A stretch of DNA of 64,000 nucleotides from Rhynchopus sp. YZ270_cl-10 (taxonomy: Eukaryota; Euglenozoa; Diplonemea; Diplonemida; Diplonemidae): NCBI GenBank assembly GCA_964035575.1, contig OZ037922.1, forward strand, positions 372,001-436,000. The letters run 5' to 3'. Within the stretch, counting starts at the first letter, position 1. Every line of letters begins with the position of its first letter. Below, one piece after another: positions 55,721 through 64,000 of the stretch. The translations under genes and the position numbers were made by a program. The notes below the pieces were generated by a model that did not search any database, was not told the origin of the DNA, and worked only from the letters and a program-made list of their open reading frames with translations.

Positions 55721-56357
55721 ATGGAAAAAAAAACCCCCCCCCCGGCCGCGGTATTGAACACACAGACTACCACACATACGGGTGAGGAATGGGTAATTAA
55801 TTCTCCGACTCAGAGTCTAGCGCTTTTTGGAGATACGGCGAACTTTCTGACCCAAACTGTGTGCGAACTGCGTGAAGCGCAGAAAGGGGGCGAGGTGCAA
55901 CTGATCCAGAAGGGATTGTTGTGACGGTGAGGAAGTGTCCATTCTGCAAGAAGGAACAGCGGGAATGGTACAATAGCTAGACGACACTTCCTTGGAGCAA
56001 CACCACAGAGAGACCGACGACTCCAACCGAGGAGGAGTGGGAAATGGTAAACCCACGACCACATCATTACGGACGATGTTTTCTTTGCCCCATTTATTAT
56101 GGCGCTGACGGTTTTTTTCGGTGTACGATTGTTGTTTTTTTTGGCTGTGTTGCGTGCTCGCCCACTTACTTATACTGGTTTCGTTGTCGGTCTCCATCAA
56201 GGAACGCGCCAGGTTGTCGCATCTATCCGAGCGCCTCTTCCTGGACGTGGTGTATGAGGTGCGGCACGTGGACCGCCACGATGCTCTCATAGCGGAGTAC
56301 GGCACGACGCACGGCGTGCAAACAGATCATCAAATCCACAATGCTTCCCACAACTGA
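55721..56357 (+). CDS. Possible spliced plus-strand gene or remnant
   Basis: Two stretches look protein-like. The first, 55721-55924, reads ALFGDTANFLTQTVCELREA and ends QKGLL. The second may join PTTPTEEEWEM (ending at a GTAAAC donor near 56047) to ERARLSHLSERLFLDVVYEV and end NASHN at 56357, after an acceptor CATCAAG near 56201. Codons in the second stretch are GC-rich at third positions. How the first stretch connects is unclear. The minus strand also has an open 162-codon frame over 55817-56305, so even the coding strand is uncertain. The last segment recurs at 59934-60144. No family assigned; the A-R-L-S-x-L-S and V-x-E-V spacing weakly recalls the Spa2/GIT homology repeat. Confidence 0.25.
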
Positions 56358-56415
56358 ACGAACTGAAAAGAGCACCGAAGGGAGTTCTCATCCTCCTGCT
56401 TATCCCTCCCTGCAT
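56205..56415 (+). repeat. 211-bp duplicated coding-like segment, copy A
   Basis: Differs from 59934-60144 at five positions in 211 (about 98% identity), with no indels. In the plus-strand frame two changes are silent, two alter residues (Val/Ala, His/Arg) and one lies past the stop. The duplicate includes ~60 bp beyond the stop codon. Confidence 0.85.
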
Positions 56416-56508
56416 TGACAAATGTGGGGAGGGAACTCTATCTTTTTTTTCTCATAATATAATACAACACAATGTGTTCAAATGACAGAAGAAAACGTCA
56501 AGAAAAAA

Positions 56509-56632
56509 TGGTGTGACCACCAAACCGATTCTCCGTGGTTCCCCCGAAGGTGCTCCGCAAATCTTAATATAGCCCAAAAGCAGTTCTCCGGTTCCGCGGT
56601 TCTCCGGTGTCCGTACTCCCTGAATCACACCA
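56509..56632. repeat. Small inverted-end repeat, copy 2
   Basis: Ends TGGTGTGA and TCACACCA. Shares CGATTCTCCGTGGTTCCCC, CGAAGGTGCTC and GTCCGTACTCCCTGAATCAC with 23028-23109, but has ~45 bp extra in the middle, partly a second GGTTCCGCGGTTCTCCGG. Confidence 0.6.
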
Positions 56633-56955
56633 AAAAAAAACGAAAAATAATGAGAAGTGGTAAAAATAAGCAAAATAAGCATAGAAAACACCAAGAGAAC
56701 AGCCCTGTTCTGCGCATCAGCGTCAAGCGTCGCAGCCGCTTCTCTCAAACGAAAGGGAGAAGCAACGCGCTGCTAACAAGCAGGCAGCAGGTGGGTTGTG
56801 GCTCGGTGTGCAAAAAAAAGCAGCAAAACAACAGTAAAAAAACAACAACAGATAACGTGGAAGACTAATGCAACACAACTGCGACTCATGTACACACAGA
56901 CCCCCACGTTTGTAGAATAATTTGAAAAAAAACGCAAGAAAAAGAAAAGTGAAAA

Positions 56956-56989
56956 AGATGTCCCTAAGCCTCTCGTGCTTAGTCACCTT
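56956..56989 (+). repeat. HR-1 hairpin repeat
   Basis: Near-consensus copy: arms CTAAGC and GCTTAG, loop CTCTCGT, flanks AGATG and TCACCTT. Confidence 0.65.
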
Positions 56990-57489
56990 GATCATATTCG
57001 TTAAAATGGTAGCATATAAATAGCCCTGTTTGTCCTAGGAGCGTATGCAAAAGATGAAGGTGGAAGTACAAACGTCTCTTGAACGCAGCCTCTGACAGTT
57101 AACAGCAAATAACTGAAAAGCAAATAAAACGCAAATAAAAACCAACAAAGAGTGACACGTGGACAAGAAGAAGAAAAGAGAGAAAAATAAAAGGCAGAGG
57201 AAGGAAACCCCCTTGCTGTACAAAGAGGGGTGATGGCTTGGAAAGGTTTTTCCAACACACCACTCCTAGGGTGCTGCACAGACCGTTGGTTTTTAACACA
57301 ACACGTGGTGTGCCCACATTGAGCAAGAATTATTGGCGACAAAAAAAAAAAAGTGGATTCCCATCGGTTCTGTCTGGCTCCTCCACGACAGGGAATATAA
57401 TAAAAGGGAAAACAAATAAATGAAAAATGAAATATCAAAATCAGCGGACCCAGTCGTTTTACTGAGTCTCCCGCGCTCCTGACGACCAC

Positions 57490-59829
57490 CTATGAAGTCT
57501 GTGCACACTCCGCACGCACAATGCGCGTTGCCTCCACCATGTTCTTGAGGGAGGGTGTCACCTCCTCCCAACGACGTGTCTTCAGCCCGCAGTCGGGGTT
57601 GATCCACACACGCGAGGTCGGGAGGTGTGTTGTGTCGACAATCTCGCTCAGGCGCTTCACCAGAACGTCGACCTGCGGGACCTCGGCAGAGTGCACGTCG
57701 TACACACCAAACCCAATGTCACGGCCATAGCCGTAGTCGGACAGTGCACCGAGGACGGTGTTGCCGCCACGTGAGTTCTCAATGAGCAGCACGTCTGCGT
57801 CCATCTCGTCAATCGCACGGAGCGTCGTTGCGTCGTCGAAGGATGAATAGCACATATGGGTTGCCACCATGGTCTCGGGACGTGCCGACGCAGTGCACAG
57901 ACGGAAGGCGTCGACCGCCCACCGCATGTACGTCGCACTGTCGGACGCCTTGAGCGGCATGCGTTCACGCACCGCCGCCTCGTCGACCTGCACAATGCGG
58001 CACCCTGCGTCCTCCAGGTCGCGGATCTCGTCCGACACTGCACGCGCCAGCTGCATTGCCTGCTCCGAACGCGGCACGTCCATCCTGCAGAACGACCAGT
58101 TCAGAATCGTCACCGGCCCCGTCAGCATCCCCTTCACAGGTGTGCACCCGCTCTCCTTCTGTGCGTGTGCAAACTCGGCCACCGTCAGCGCCCCACGCCG
58201 CACCACGTCTGCGTAGATGATCGGCGGACGCACACACCGCGACCCGTACGACTGCACCCACCCAAGGCGGGTGATGACCATCCCCTCCAGGCGCTCCCCA
58301 AAGTACTCCACCATGTCCGCACGCTCAGGCTCGCCGTGCACGAAGACGTCGAGGCCAAGGTCGCGCTGGAGGCCGACGTTCTCACTGATGACGCCCTCGA
58401 TGAAGGTGCGGTAGGCAGCAGCGTCCATCTTCCCGGTGCGGTGCTGCTGGCGCGCACGCCGGATCGCGTCCGTCTGCGGGAAGGACCCAATCGTGCTGGT
58501 GGCCAGGGCAGGGAGGTCCACCTGGTTGCCACGACGTGCCTCGTATGCCTTGCTCCGCGTCAGCTCTGCTGCCGCCACCGACGTCACACTGATGTTGTCC
58601 TCCCCGGCCCACACTGCCGTCGCTGTCGCGCTCGCTGCAGGAGGGTTCTGCGACAGGGCCACAAGCTGCGCCACCTTCTGCACAGCAAAGGCAATGCGCT
58701 CTGTCAGTGCTGCAGACGCCGCCACATCGACAGCCCCTGCCTTGTGCACAACAAAGGTCTCCACCGACGCGTCGTAGGGCACGTGCTGCAGAGAGCACGA
58801 CGCAGCAATGTCCACACGCGACGCAGGCACAACAGAGAGCACGCGCGCCAGAAGGGACCGCGTGTGTGCGTCGTTGGCCCACACACTGCGCCCGTCCACC
58901 ACCCCCGCCCCAAGGCGCTTCGTCGCATGCGGGAAGCCGACCTTCTGCAGCACCTCAATCGCCCCCTTGCTGCGGCACAGGTCCAGTGTCACCGTCGCCA
59001 CCCCCTCAATCGAAACCAGCGTCGTGTACACCGCCTCCGACACGCTCTCGTGGTGCACACACAGGTTCACTGCGATGCTGCACGACGCAGCCGCTGCCGC
59101 CAGCTGCTCGTGGATGCGCTTTGTGGTGTTCAGGACCGACGCCTCGTCCGCACCCGACGTCCCCAGCCACGGCTCGTGGATCTGCACGTCCGACACACCC
59201 CCAGCCGCCTCCAGCTCCTTGAACAGACGTGCGTACAAGGGCACCAGCGCCTCTGCCAGTGTCTCTGCCGTGTCCGTCCCGGCAATCTTGCTCAGGTGTG
59301 CGAAGGTAACCGGGCCGAGCACAATCGGCACGCACTTCGGCTGCTGCGGGAGGCCCGCTGCCACCTGCTGTGCGTGCTTCACAACGTGCACGTAGTCGGC
59401 AAAGAAGGTCGCATGCGACGGCTTCGCCACCTCGGCAGCCACCCCTGCGTCAATCTCGGGCACCAGAATGTGGTAGTTCGTGTCAAAGTACTTCAGCAGC
59501 TGCAGGGCCGTGCAGTCCCCTGCCCCCTTTGCCTGGGCGAAGTAGTTTGCGAGGGTGCCCGGTGCGCCTGCACTTGCAAAGCGCTTGCTCGTCAGCCCAA
59601 AACGCACATTCCAGTCCAGCACGTGGTCGTAGAGTGTCGAGTCGCCCACCCCAATGCAGGACACACCGGCACCGCCCTGGATGCGCACCGCCTCTGCCAG
59701 CACAGAGTCGCGCACAGAGAGCAGCTCCGCCTCGCTGAGGTTGCCTGCCCAGTGCTTCTCCAGGGCTGCCTTCAGCTCACGCCTCCCTCCGACACGGGGG
59801 AAGCCAAGGGTGCTGGTTGGGAGCGACAT
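57490..59829 (-). CDS. metE: Cobalamin-independent methionine synthase
   Basis: Predicted 779-residue enzyme that makes methionine by moving the methyl group of methyl-tetrahydrofolate polyglutamate to homocysteine, without vitamin B12. The start MSLPTSTLGFPRVGG fits the usual N-terminus. The N-terminal half is the degenerate folate-binding barrel. The C-terminal half has IGSFPQT, the HGEPERADMVEYFGE block and the zinc ligands His658, Cys660 (ATHMCYSSFDD), Glu684 (LLIENSRGG) and Cys747 (WINPDCGLKTR), all present. Length is standard (E. coli MetE about 750). It is intronless, with strongly GC-rich codons. Such enzymes occur in plants, fungi, many algae and bacteria; presence here says the organism need not obtain B12 for this step. 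It is cytosolic, as there is no targeting peptide. Confidence 0.97.
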   Translation of the reverse strand: MSLPTSTLGFPRVGGRRELKAALEKHWAGNLSEAELLSVRDSVLAEAVRIQGGAGVSCIGVGDSTLYDHVLDWNVRFGLTSKRFASAGAPGTLANYFAQAKGAGDCTALQLLKYFDTNYHILVPEIDAGVAAEVAKPSHATFFADYVHVVKHAQQVAAGLPQQPKCVPIVLGPVTFAHLSKIAGTDTAETLAEALVPLYARLFKELEAAGGVSDVQIHEPWLGTSGADEASVLNTTKRIHEQLAAAAASCSIAVNLCVHHESVSEAVYTTLVSIEGVATVTLDLCRSKGAIEVLQKVGFPHATKRLGAGVVDGRSVWANDAHTRSLLARVLSVVPASRVDIAASCSLQHVPYDASVETFVVHKAGAVDVAASAALTERIAFAVQKVAQLVALSQNPPAASATATAVWAGEDNISVTSVAAAELTRSKAYEARRGNQVDLPALATSTIGSFPQTDAIRRARQQHRTGKMDAAAYRTFIEGVISENVGLQRDLGLDVFVHGEPERADMVEYFGERLEGMVITRLGWVQSYGSRCVRPPIIYADVVRRGALTVAEFAHAQKESGCTPVKGMLTGPVTILNWSFCRMDVPRSEQAMQLARAVSDEIRDLEDAGCRIVQVDEAAVRERMPLKASDSATYMRWAVDAFRLCTASARPETMVATHMCYSSFDDATTLRAIDEMDADVLLIENSRGGNTVLGALSDYGYGRDIGFGVYDVHSAEVPQVDVLVKRLSEIVDTTHLPTSRVWINPDCGLKTRRWEEVTPSLKNMVEATRIVRAECAQTS

Positions 59830-60786
59830 TGTTCTTGGGTGGTTGTGTGTTAGGTGTTGGGGGGCTAATATATTAATCTGTTGTGGTGTAAAGGGAAGGG
59901 AAGGACCTACTTTACCGTACCCATCGCGGAGTACGCGCCAGGTTGTCGCATCTATCCGAGCGCCTCTTCCTGGACGTGGCGTATGAGGTGCGGCATGTGG
60001 ACCGCCGCGATGCCCTCATAGCGGAGTACGGCACGACGCACGGCGTGCAAACAGATCATCAAATCCACAATGCTTCCCACAACTGAACGAACTGAAAAGA
60101 GCACCGAAGGGAGTTCTCATCCTCCTGCTTCTCCCTCCCTGCATGAGCATCTCAATCTCAATGGTTATCAATCGTTTTTGCGCACAGGAAAACTGCAGGC
60201 CCAACAGTCTCTTTCATCCATCTCAATTGGAAGGAGGAGTGTGATGACACGATTCAAAAAGTTCAACTGGAGGGGGGGGGGGATCTTTGTTTGACATGCC
60301 ACGCGAAGAAAAAATGAGAACCATAGTAATTTTAAAGAAAAGAGACAAAAGAGGGGGGTGTAATGAAAGCGAATTCCATTGTTTTGTCCCCAATTTTTGT
60401 TCATTTCATTTTTTAAAAAAACCCCAGCTCAAAGAAAAGTATTCACATTGTTTTTTTTTTTTTTTTTTTTTTTTTTTGCAGAGAGAACATGAAAGCACAC
60501 ACCCCATTTTAAATCAAAAAGGGTGCGGAGGGAACAATACTAAATATCGCCCTTTTGTTTTTGTCTTTTTTTTGGCTTTTTTTTTTTTTTGCAAAAGTCT
60601 TCGGAAGAGAAAAAAAAAATGAAACAAAAAAAATTCAAAAGAAAAAAGAAAGAAAAAAAACAGAAAAAAATGCGCTATTCATCGATAGAAACTATCAAAT
60701 CAACGCAATTGAAAAAAAAAAAAAAACTCTCTCTCTCTCTCTCTTTTTCACATTTTGTTTTATAATTATTTTTGAAATTCCAAAGT
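59830..60786. other. Spacer with second copy of the 211-bp segment
   Basis: Apart from copy B of the duplicated segment (59934-60144) it is A/T-rich with long T and A runs and a CT microsatellite near 60727-60745. No gene recognised. Confidence 0.6.
59934..60144 (+). repeat. 211-bp duplicated coding-like segment, copy B
   Basis: Matches 56205-56415. Reads YARLSHLSERLFLDVAYEV and ends NASHN in the plus frame. It sits ~105 bp upstream of the methionine synthase start. The sequence before it is unrelated to that before copy A, so only this segment was copied. Confidence 0.85.
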
Positions 60787-61794
60787 TCACAGCTTGGCTC
60801 CGAGGGCCACTCCGTGCACGGAGGGGTCAACGTACATGTCGTTCACCTTGCAGTTGCCTCCGTCCTCGTTGCAGGGGACGTTGACCTCGGTCCATCCCTT
60901 GGGGGTGGCCCAGTTGCAGCCAGAGGACTCAACGCAGAGGTCCATGCCGTTGCCCTTGGAGACACGGAAGTAGCCCATCTCTCCCCAGTACTCACCCCAG
61001 GAGTTGCGCACGATCCAGTACTTCTCGGAGTTCTCCTCACCCCAGCCCACAACGGAGATGGCGTGGTCAGCTCCGCCGCAGCGGCCAGAGGCAATGCCTC
61101 CGTGGTAGGAGAGGATCTGGGTCGCGTCGACACCGCACCCGATCGGGCCACGTGCGTAGATCTCCTTCATCATGTCCTCCTCGCCGGTCACGGAGCCGTG
61201 CTCGGCGATGGTGGCGTTGGGGTACATCGAGATGGCTGCGCAGAATCCTCCCGACGCGGAGAAGGTGGAGCAGGTGCGGCAGACGTTGTCGGCCTTGCAG
61301 GTGGTGTCCACGTGTCCGCAGAAGCCCTCCTTGGAGTCGCTGGAGCATGCCAGGTAGGGGTTGCAGGTGTCGTACACAACACCGCCGGACTGCGACGCGA
61401 TCCACGCGTTGGCTCCTCCGATGGATCCTCCGTAGCACGACCCGGCGTTTCCGCAGTTGAGGATGTGCTGCACAGCGAGGTTGACGTCGATGCCCTTAGC
61501 CTTGCGTGCGATCTTGATGCGGTCACCAAGGGCCGACACCGACGCGTGGGCCCAGCACGACCCACAGTACTGCGGGATGTGCTGATTCAGGTTCTTCGTC
61601 AGGTAGCTGGTTCCGTTCACGTCACCCCATGTGAAGTCAGTGGGGAGGTCCTGGGTGCGCACGTAGGTGCTGGGGAGGGGGGACACAACACGGTGCTTGA
61701 TGCCGGCAGCGACCTCCTGCTCCTTGGTCCAGAGCAGGCTCTGCTTGGCAGTGGCACTGCAGGCCATCATGGCCACGAACATAGCGCTCTTCAT
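60787..61794 (-). CDS. Cathepsin X/Z-like cysteine protease (papain family)
   Basis: Predicted 335-residue lysosomal or secreted protease of peptidase family C1. I start at the ATG at 61794, giving the signal peptide MKSAMFVAMMACSATA; upstream frame is spacer. A short pro-region follows, then mature sequence from about LPTDFTW, as in cathepsin X. The active site Cys80 is in HIPQYCGSCWAH, including the HIPQY mini-loop that marks cathepsin X/Z. His244 lies in GGADHAISVVGWG and Asn264 in IVRNSWGEYWG. The GNAGSC and CGTC-like disulphide pattern (CRTCSTFSASGGFC) also matches. All catalytic residues are intact. Human cathepsin X is a carboxypeptidase, so this activity is likely. It lies in a run of minus-strand genes with no sign of co-regulation. 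Confidence 0.96.
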   Translation of the reverse strand: MKSAMFVAMMACSATAKQSLLWTKEQEVAAGIKHRVVSPLPSTYVRTQDLPTDFTWGDVNGTSYLTKNLNQHIPQYCGSCWAHASVSALGDRIKIARKAKGIDVNLAVQHILNCGNAGSCYGGSIGGANAWIASQSGGVVYDTCNPYLACSSDSKEGFCGHVDTTCKADNVCRTCSTFSASGGFCAAISMYPNATIAEHGSVTGEEDMMKEIYARGPIGCGVDATQILSYHGGIASGRCGGADHAISVVGWGEENSEKYWIVRNSWGEYWGEMGYFRVSKGNGMDLCVESSGCNWATPKGWTEVNVPCNEDGGNCKVNDMYVDPSVHGVALGAKL

Positions 61795-61856
61795 GGTGAA
61801 ACTTTGCTGGATATCTGTGGTATGTGATGTGGCATATGTGGCAAAAAAAATTGGAA

Positions 61857-61950
61857 TTGGAGTACAACAGCACTCTTCGTGAACAGTGTACCGTAGGTGG
61901 ATCCCCAACCATGCAATCCTGCATCTTTTTTTTGTCGTTTACGTCTGATA
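61857..61950 (+). repeat. HR-4 repeat
   Basis: TTCGTGAACAGTGTACCG, CCCCAACCATGCAATCCTGC and TCGTTTACGTCTGATA. Lies 63 bp upstream of the cathepsin start. Confidence 0.55.
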
Positions 61951-63021
61951 AGACCAAAAGTTAGAGTGTGGGGAGGGTCGTATGATTTCCTGAATCTTTT
62001 TATTGAATCTCACAAAAAAATGAATCGCAAATGTCCTCTCTCTGCAACCCTGCGACGAGCAGAACCAAGCTTTTAAAAGGTGCTGAAAATCGCAGTTTTG
62101 AACAAAAGAAGCTTAGAGACATGAACAAAAAAATATTTTCATCATATGCAATCAATAAATTGATAGTATATGGTGAGGGATCAACAAAAATGGTCCCATC
62201 TTTCTTTTTATGTTGTGTGTTTTGCAAAACGTAGAAAAGAAAAGTAAAATGCTTCGTGCACAAGTTGAAACTTCAGTAGATTGGTTTCTGATATTAACCC
62301 TGTTTCAGTCCTAAGAATCATACAGTTGTATTCAAAAGGGTGGACATCTTCAGTGATTTCCCTTTAAATGGTGGGTGAATATCGTGAAACCGATGTTCGT
62401 GTGAACATTTGGTACCTTCTACTTCAGTTTTTTGTTTCGGGAATACACAAAATACAAAAGTTTTTTTTTTCTTTTTTCTTATTCCTTTCTCTGTCCTTAC
62501 TGGATGTAATGTCTGATCACCAGGAGGAAGAGTAACCTAAAGAGTCTTGGTCTTGATGGCTGCCGTGTATACGTAAAGTATTCCGTGCAATAATTGCTAC
62601 CAATCCAAACAAATACCAACACATCCTGTCTGTGTATCAGATAGAAAACCTCAGCAAACACACAAGAAAGAGAAATAAAATAAAAGTAAAAAATAGAAAA
62701 GTGTAAAACATACTGAATTTTCTGGACTTAGTAGTTCGCCGTCCAAGCAATGATTAAAACCAGTTTAATCATCCATTGTCCATTGTATTGAAACACCTAC
62801 ACAAAGACTAGAGTAGTACAAAGAGATAGCAAAACGTGCATTGCAAACAATTTAATATGTGTCCTGGAGTCTTAGTCTCAAGGCTATTGTCCCTTTAAAA
62901 ATGGGAAAGCTAAGATGCCCACCAAGACCAAATCGCTCCTGCGAGAAAAATACTCATCACTAGTGACATAGTACGCGTTGAGTACAACCATATAAACAAA
63001 AAAATAAAAAAAAATAAACTT

Positions 63022-63083
63022 GACTTTGAAATGCAACAGCCCCGCTCGTGACAGTGTACTTTTAGTAGTACATGACCGGGAAT
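63022..63083 (+). repeat. HR-4 repeat, left half
   Basis: TTGACTTTGAAATGCAACAG, CCCGCTCGTGACAGTGTAC and GTACATGACCGG. Confidence 0.55.
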
Positions 63084-63762
63084 AAAAAAAAGAAAGCAAG
63101 TGGAAACCACCTCCCTGTACACCGGCAGGTGGAGGGCACTGCTCCTTTGTGGGTCATCGAAATGAATAAAAGGTCGTCAGCGCATTTAAAACGAATTGTG
63201 GTGTGAATTTGTCAGATAAAAAGAGACAAGAAAACATCTTAACCGCTATTGTTATCGTGCGGAAACAAAAAAAAACAAAAACAAAAACAAAAAAAGGAGA
63301 GGGAAAAAACTGTTATTTTCAGTGAAAATAAGAAGAAAATTTGATGCACCACCTTCTCTGCGTGCACGTTCTTCTTTTTTCAGTGTAGCTGCCATTCAGA
63401 CAGTGTTCACTATTATTTCCCCCCTCTGTCAAGGGGATTTTTTTAAAACTTTTACCTTGTCACCTTTTTCAGGTTTAAAAAAACCCTCCAGGAATGCTAT
63501 CACACCTCAAGAAATATGGATAAAATTTGAGGGGAAAAAAAGGGGGAGAGGGGTCCATAAAATAAACGTTTCCGCTTTTATTTTTGAAAACCTGCATTGC
63601 CTTTGTGCAAGTTGTGTCCGGAAAAAATACCCGCTAGCCTTGACATTTTTGGGCTGCAAAGATTATCCAAAGAAGAAAAAAAAAAACGCAAATTTCACAA
63701 CAACAAAAAAAATCGTTCACAAAAGCATTGTGAGGATGTATCATATTAAAGAGAAAACTTGA

Positions 63763-63796
63763 CAGATGAACGTGCCTCGCATGCACGCAACATCTA
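63763..63796 (+). repeat. HR-2 hairpin repeat with altered stem
   Basis: Arms CGTGC and GCACG around CTCGCAT. Compared with 28317 one stem pair changed from A-T to C-G on both arms. Outer arms AGATG and CATCT pair. Confidence 0.6.
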
Positions 63797-63950
63797 AAGG
63801 GAAAGGGGGGAAATCCGGAATCCGGAAAGTGCTGATTACGCGTTAAAGACAGTAAATGTGAATATCTTCTTGAAATATAGCACTGACCCTCGCAGAAGCA
63901 CATAGCTAAAAAAAGAGGGGGAAAAAAAAACCAAAAAAATAAATAGAGAA

Positions 63951-64000
63951 ATTGAAAGTGCAAATGCCTCACCGTACACTGGCGGACGCAGGGGCACTGC
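63951..64000 (+). repeat. HR-3 repeat at right edge
   Basis: AGAAATTGAAAGTGCAAATG, CCTCACCGTACACTGGCGG and GGGGCACT. Outer AGTGC/GCACT and inner GCC/GGC pair. Confidence 0.6.

Larger units (their letters stand above)
55227..57489. other. Spacer with a possible plus-strand gene remnant
   Basis: Contains the candidate plus-strand coding stretch at 55721-56357, the small inverted-end repeat at 56509-56632, and HR-1 at 56956. A 162-codon minus frame directly 3' of the MetE gene (57001-57489) is hydrophobic and irregular, and I do not regard it as a gene. Confidence 0.5.
61795..64000. other. Right-edge spacer with HR repeats
   Basis: A/T-rich. Holds HR-4 (61857 and 63022), HR-2 (63763) and HR-3 (63951 to the edge). 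A ~55-bp block near 62140-62197 (ATATGCAATCAATAAATTGA) recurs at 29328-29381. No coding region is recognised. Confidence 0.6.

Noticed and set aside
57001-57489. 162-codon minus frame directly downstream of methionine synthase
   Set aside because: Irregular hydrophobic sequence with unrelated composition, no motif, and overlap with repeat-like spacer.

Overview
The window is eukaryotic nuclear DNA, probably from a protist. Long GC-rich reading frames are separated by kilobases of A/T-rich, homopolymer-laden spacer. Two genes have GT-AG introns of 139-218 bp. All twelve recognisable genes, plus a truncated gene copy, lie on the minus strand. A 47-bp relic at 32955-33001 resembles the 5' end of small-subunit rRNA, and its TTGTTTCAAGGAC stretch is typical of Euglenozoa. 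One-strand gene order and this relic both point weakly to a euglenozoan (for example diplonemid-like) genome, but the organism is not identified.

Left part (1-16.6 kb): an incomplete unrecognised gene, a large glycine-rich protein, a polyglutamine protein with a RanBP2 zinc finger, a small secreted PAN/Apple-like protein with a truncated tandem copy, and a USP16/45-type deubiquitinase. A 3.3-kb inverted-repeat transposon sits between the secreted gene and its broken copy. Middle (16.6-29.8 kb): 13 kb without a convincing gene, made of nested DNA-transposon remnants and short repeats. Then come an eIF4G-like MIF4G protein (29.8-31.6 kb), more spacer, and two lysosomal-type GH38 alpha-mannosidases (36.1-39.4 and 42.3-45.7 kb). 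Right part: a spliced gene with four RanBP2 zinc fingers and a FYVE domain, a spliced membrane nucleotide cyclase with a voltage-sensor-like region, a duplicated 211-bp coding-like fragment, cobalamin-independent methionine synthase and a cathepsin X/Z-like protease.

The genes do not form a pathway. Mannosidases and cathepsin suggest an active endolysosomal system; FYVE protein, cyclase, deubiquitinase and MIF4G protein are housekeeping or signalling functions.

The most unusual content is between genes. At least seven families of short repeats recur (called HR-1 to HR-7 here). Several fold as hairpins whose stems change in a compensatory way while a CTCTCGT-like loop is kept. Three HR-1 copies carry the same ~37-52 bp insert at the same place, each flanked by a direct repeat matching its own locus. 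Several inverted-repeat transposon families with different ends share one internal core around GTGGTGGGGTCA. Target duplications allow insertion order to be read at several sites.
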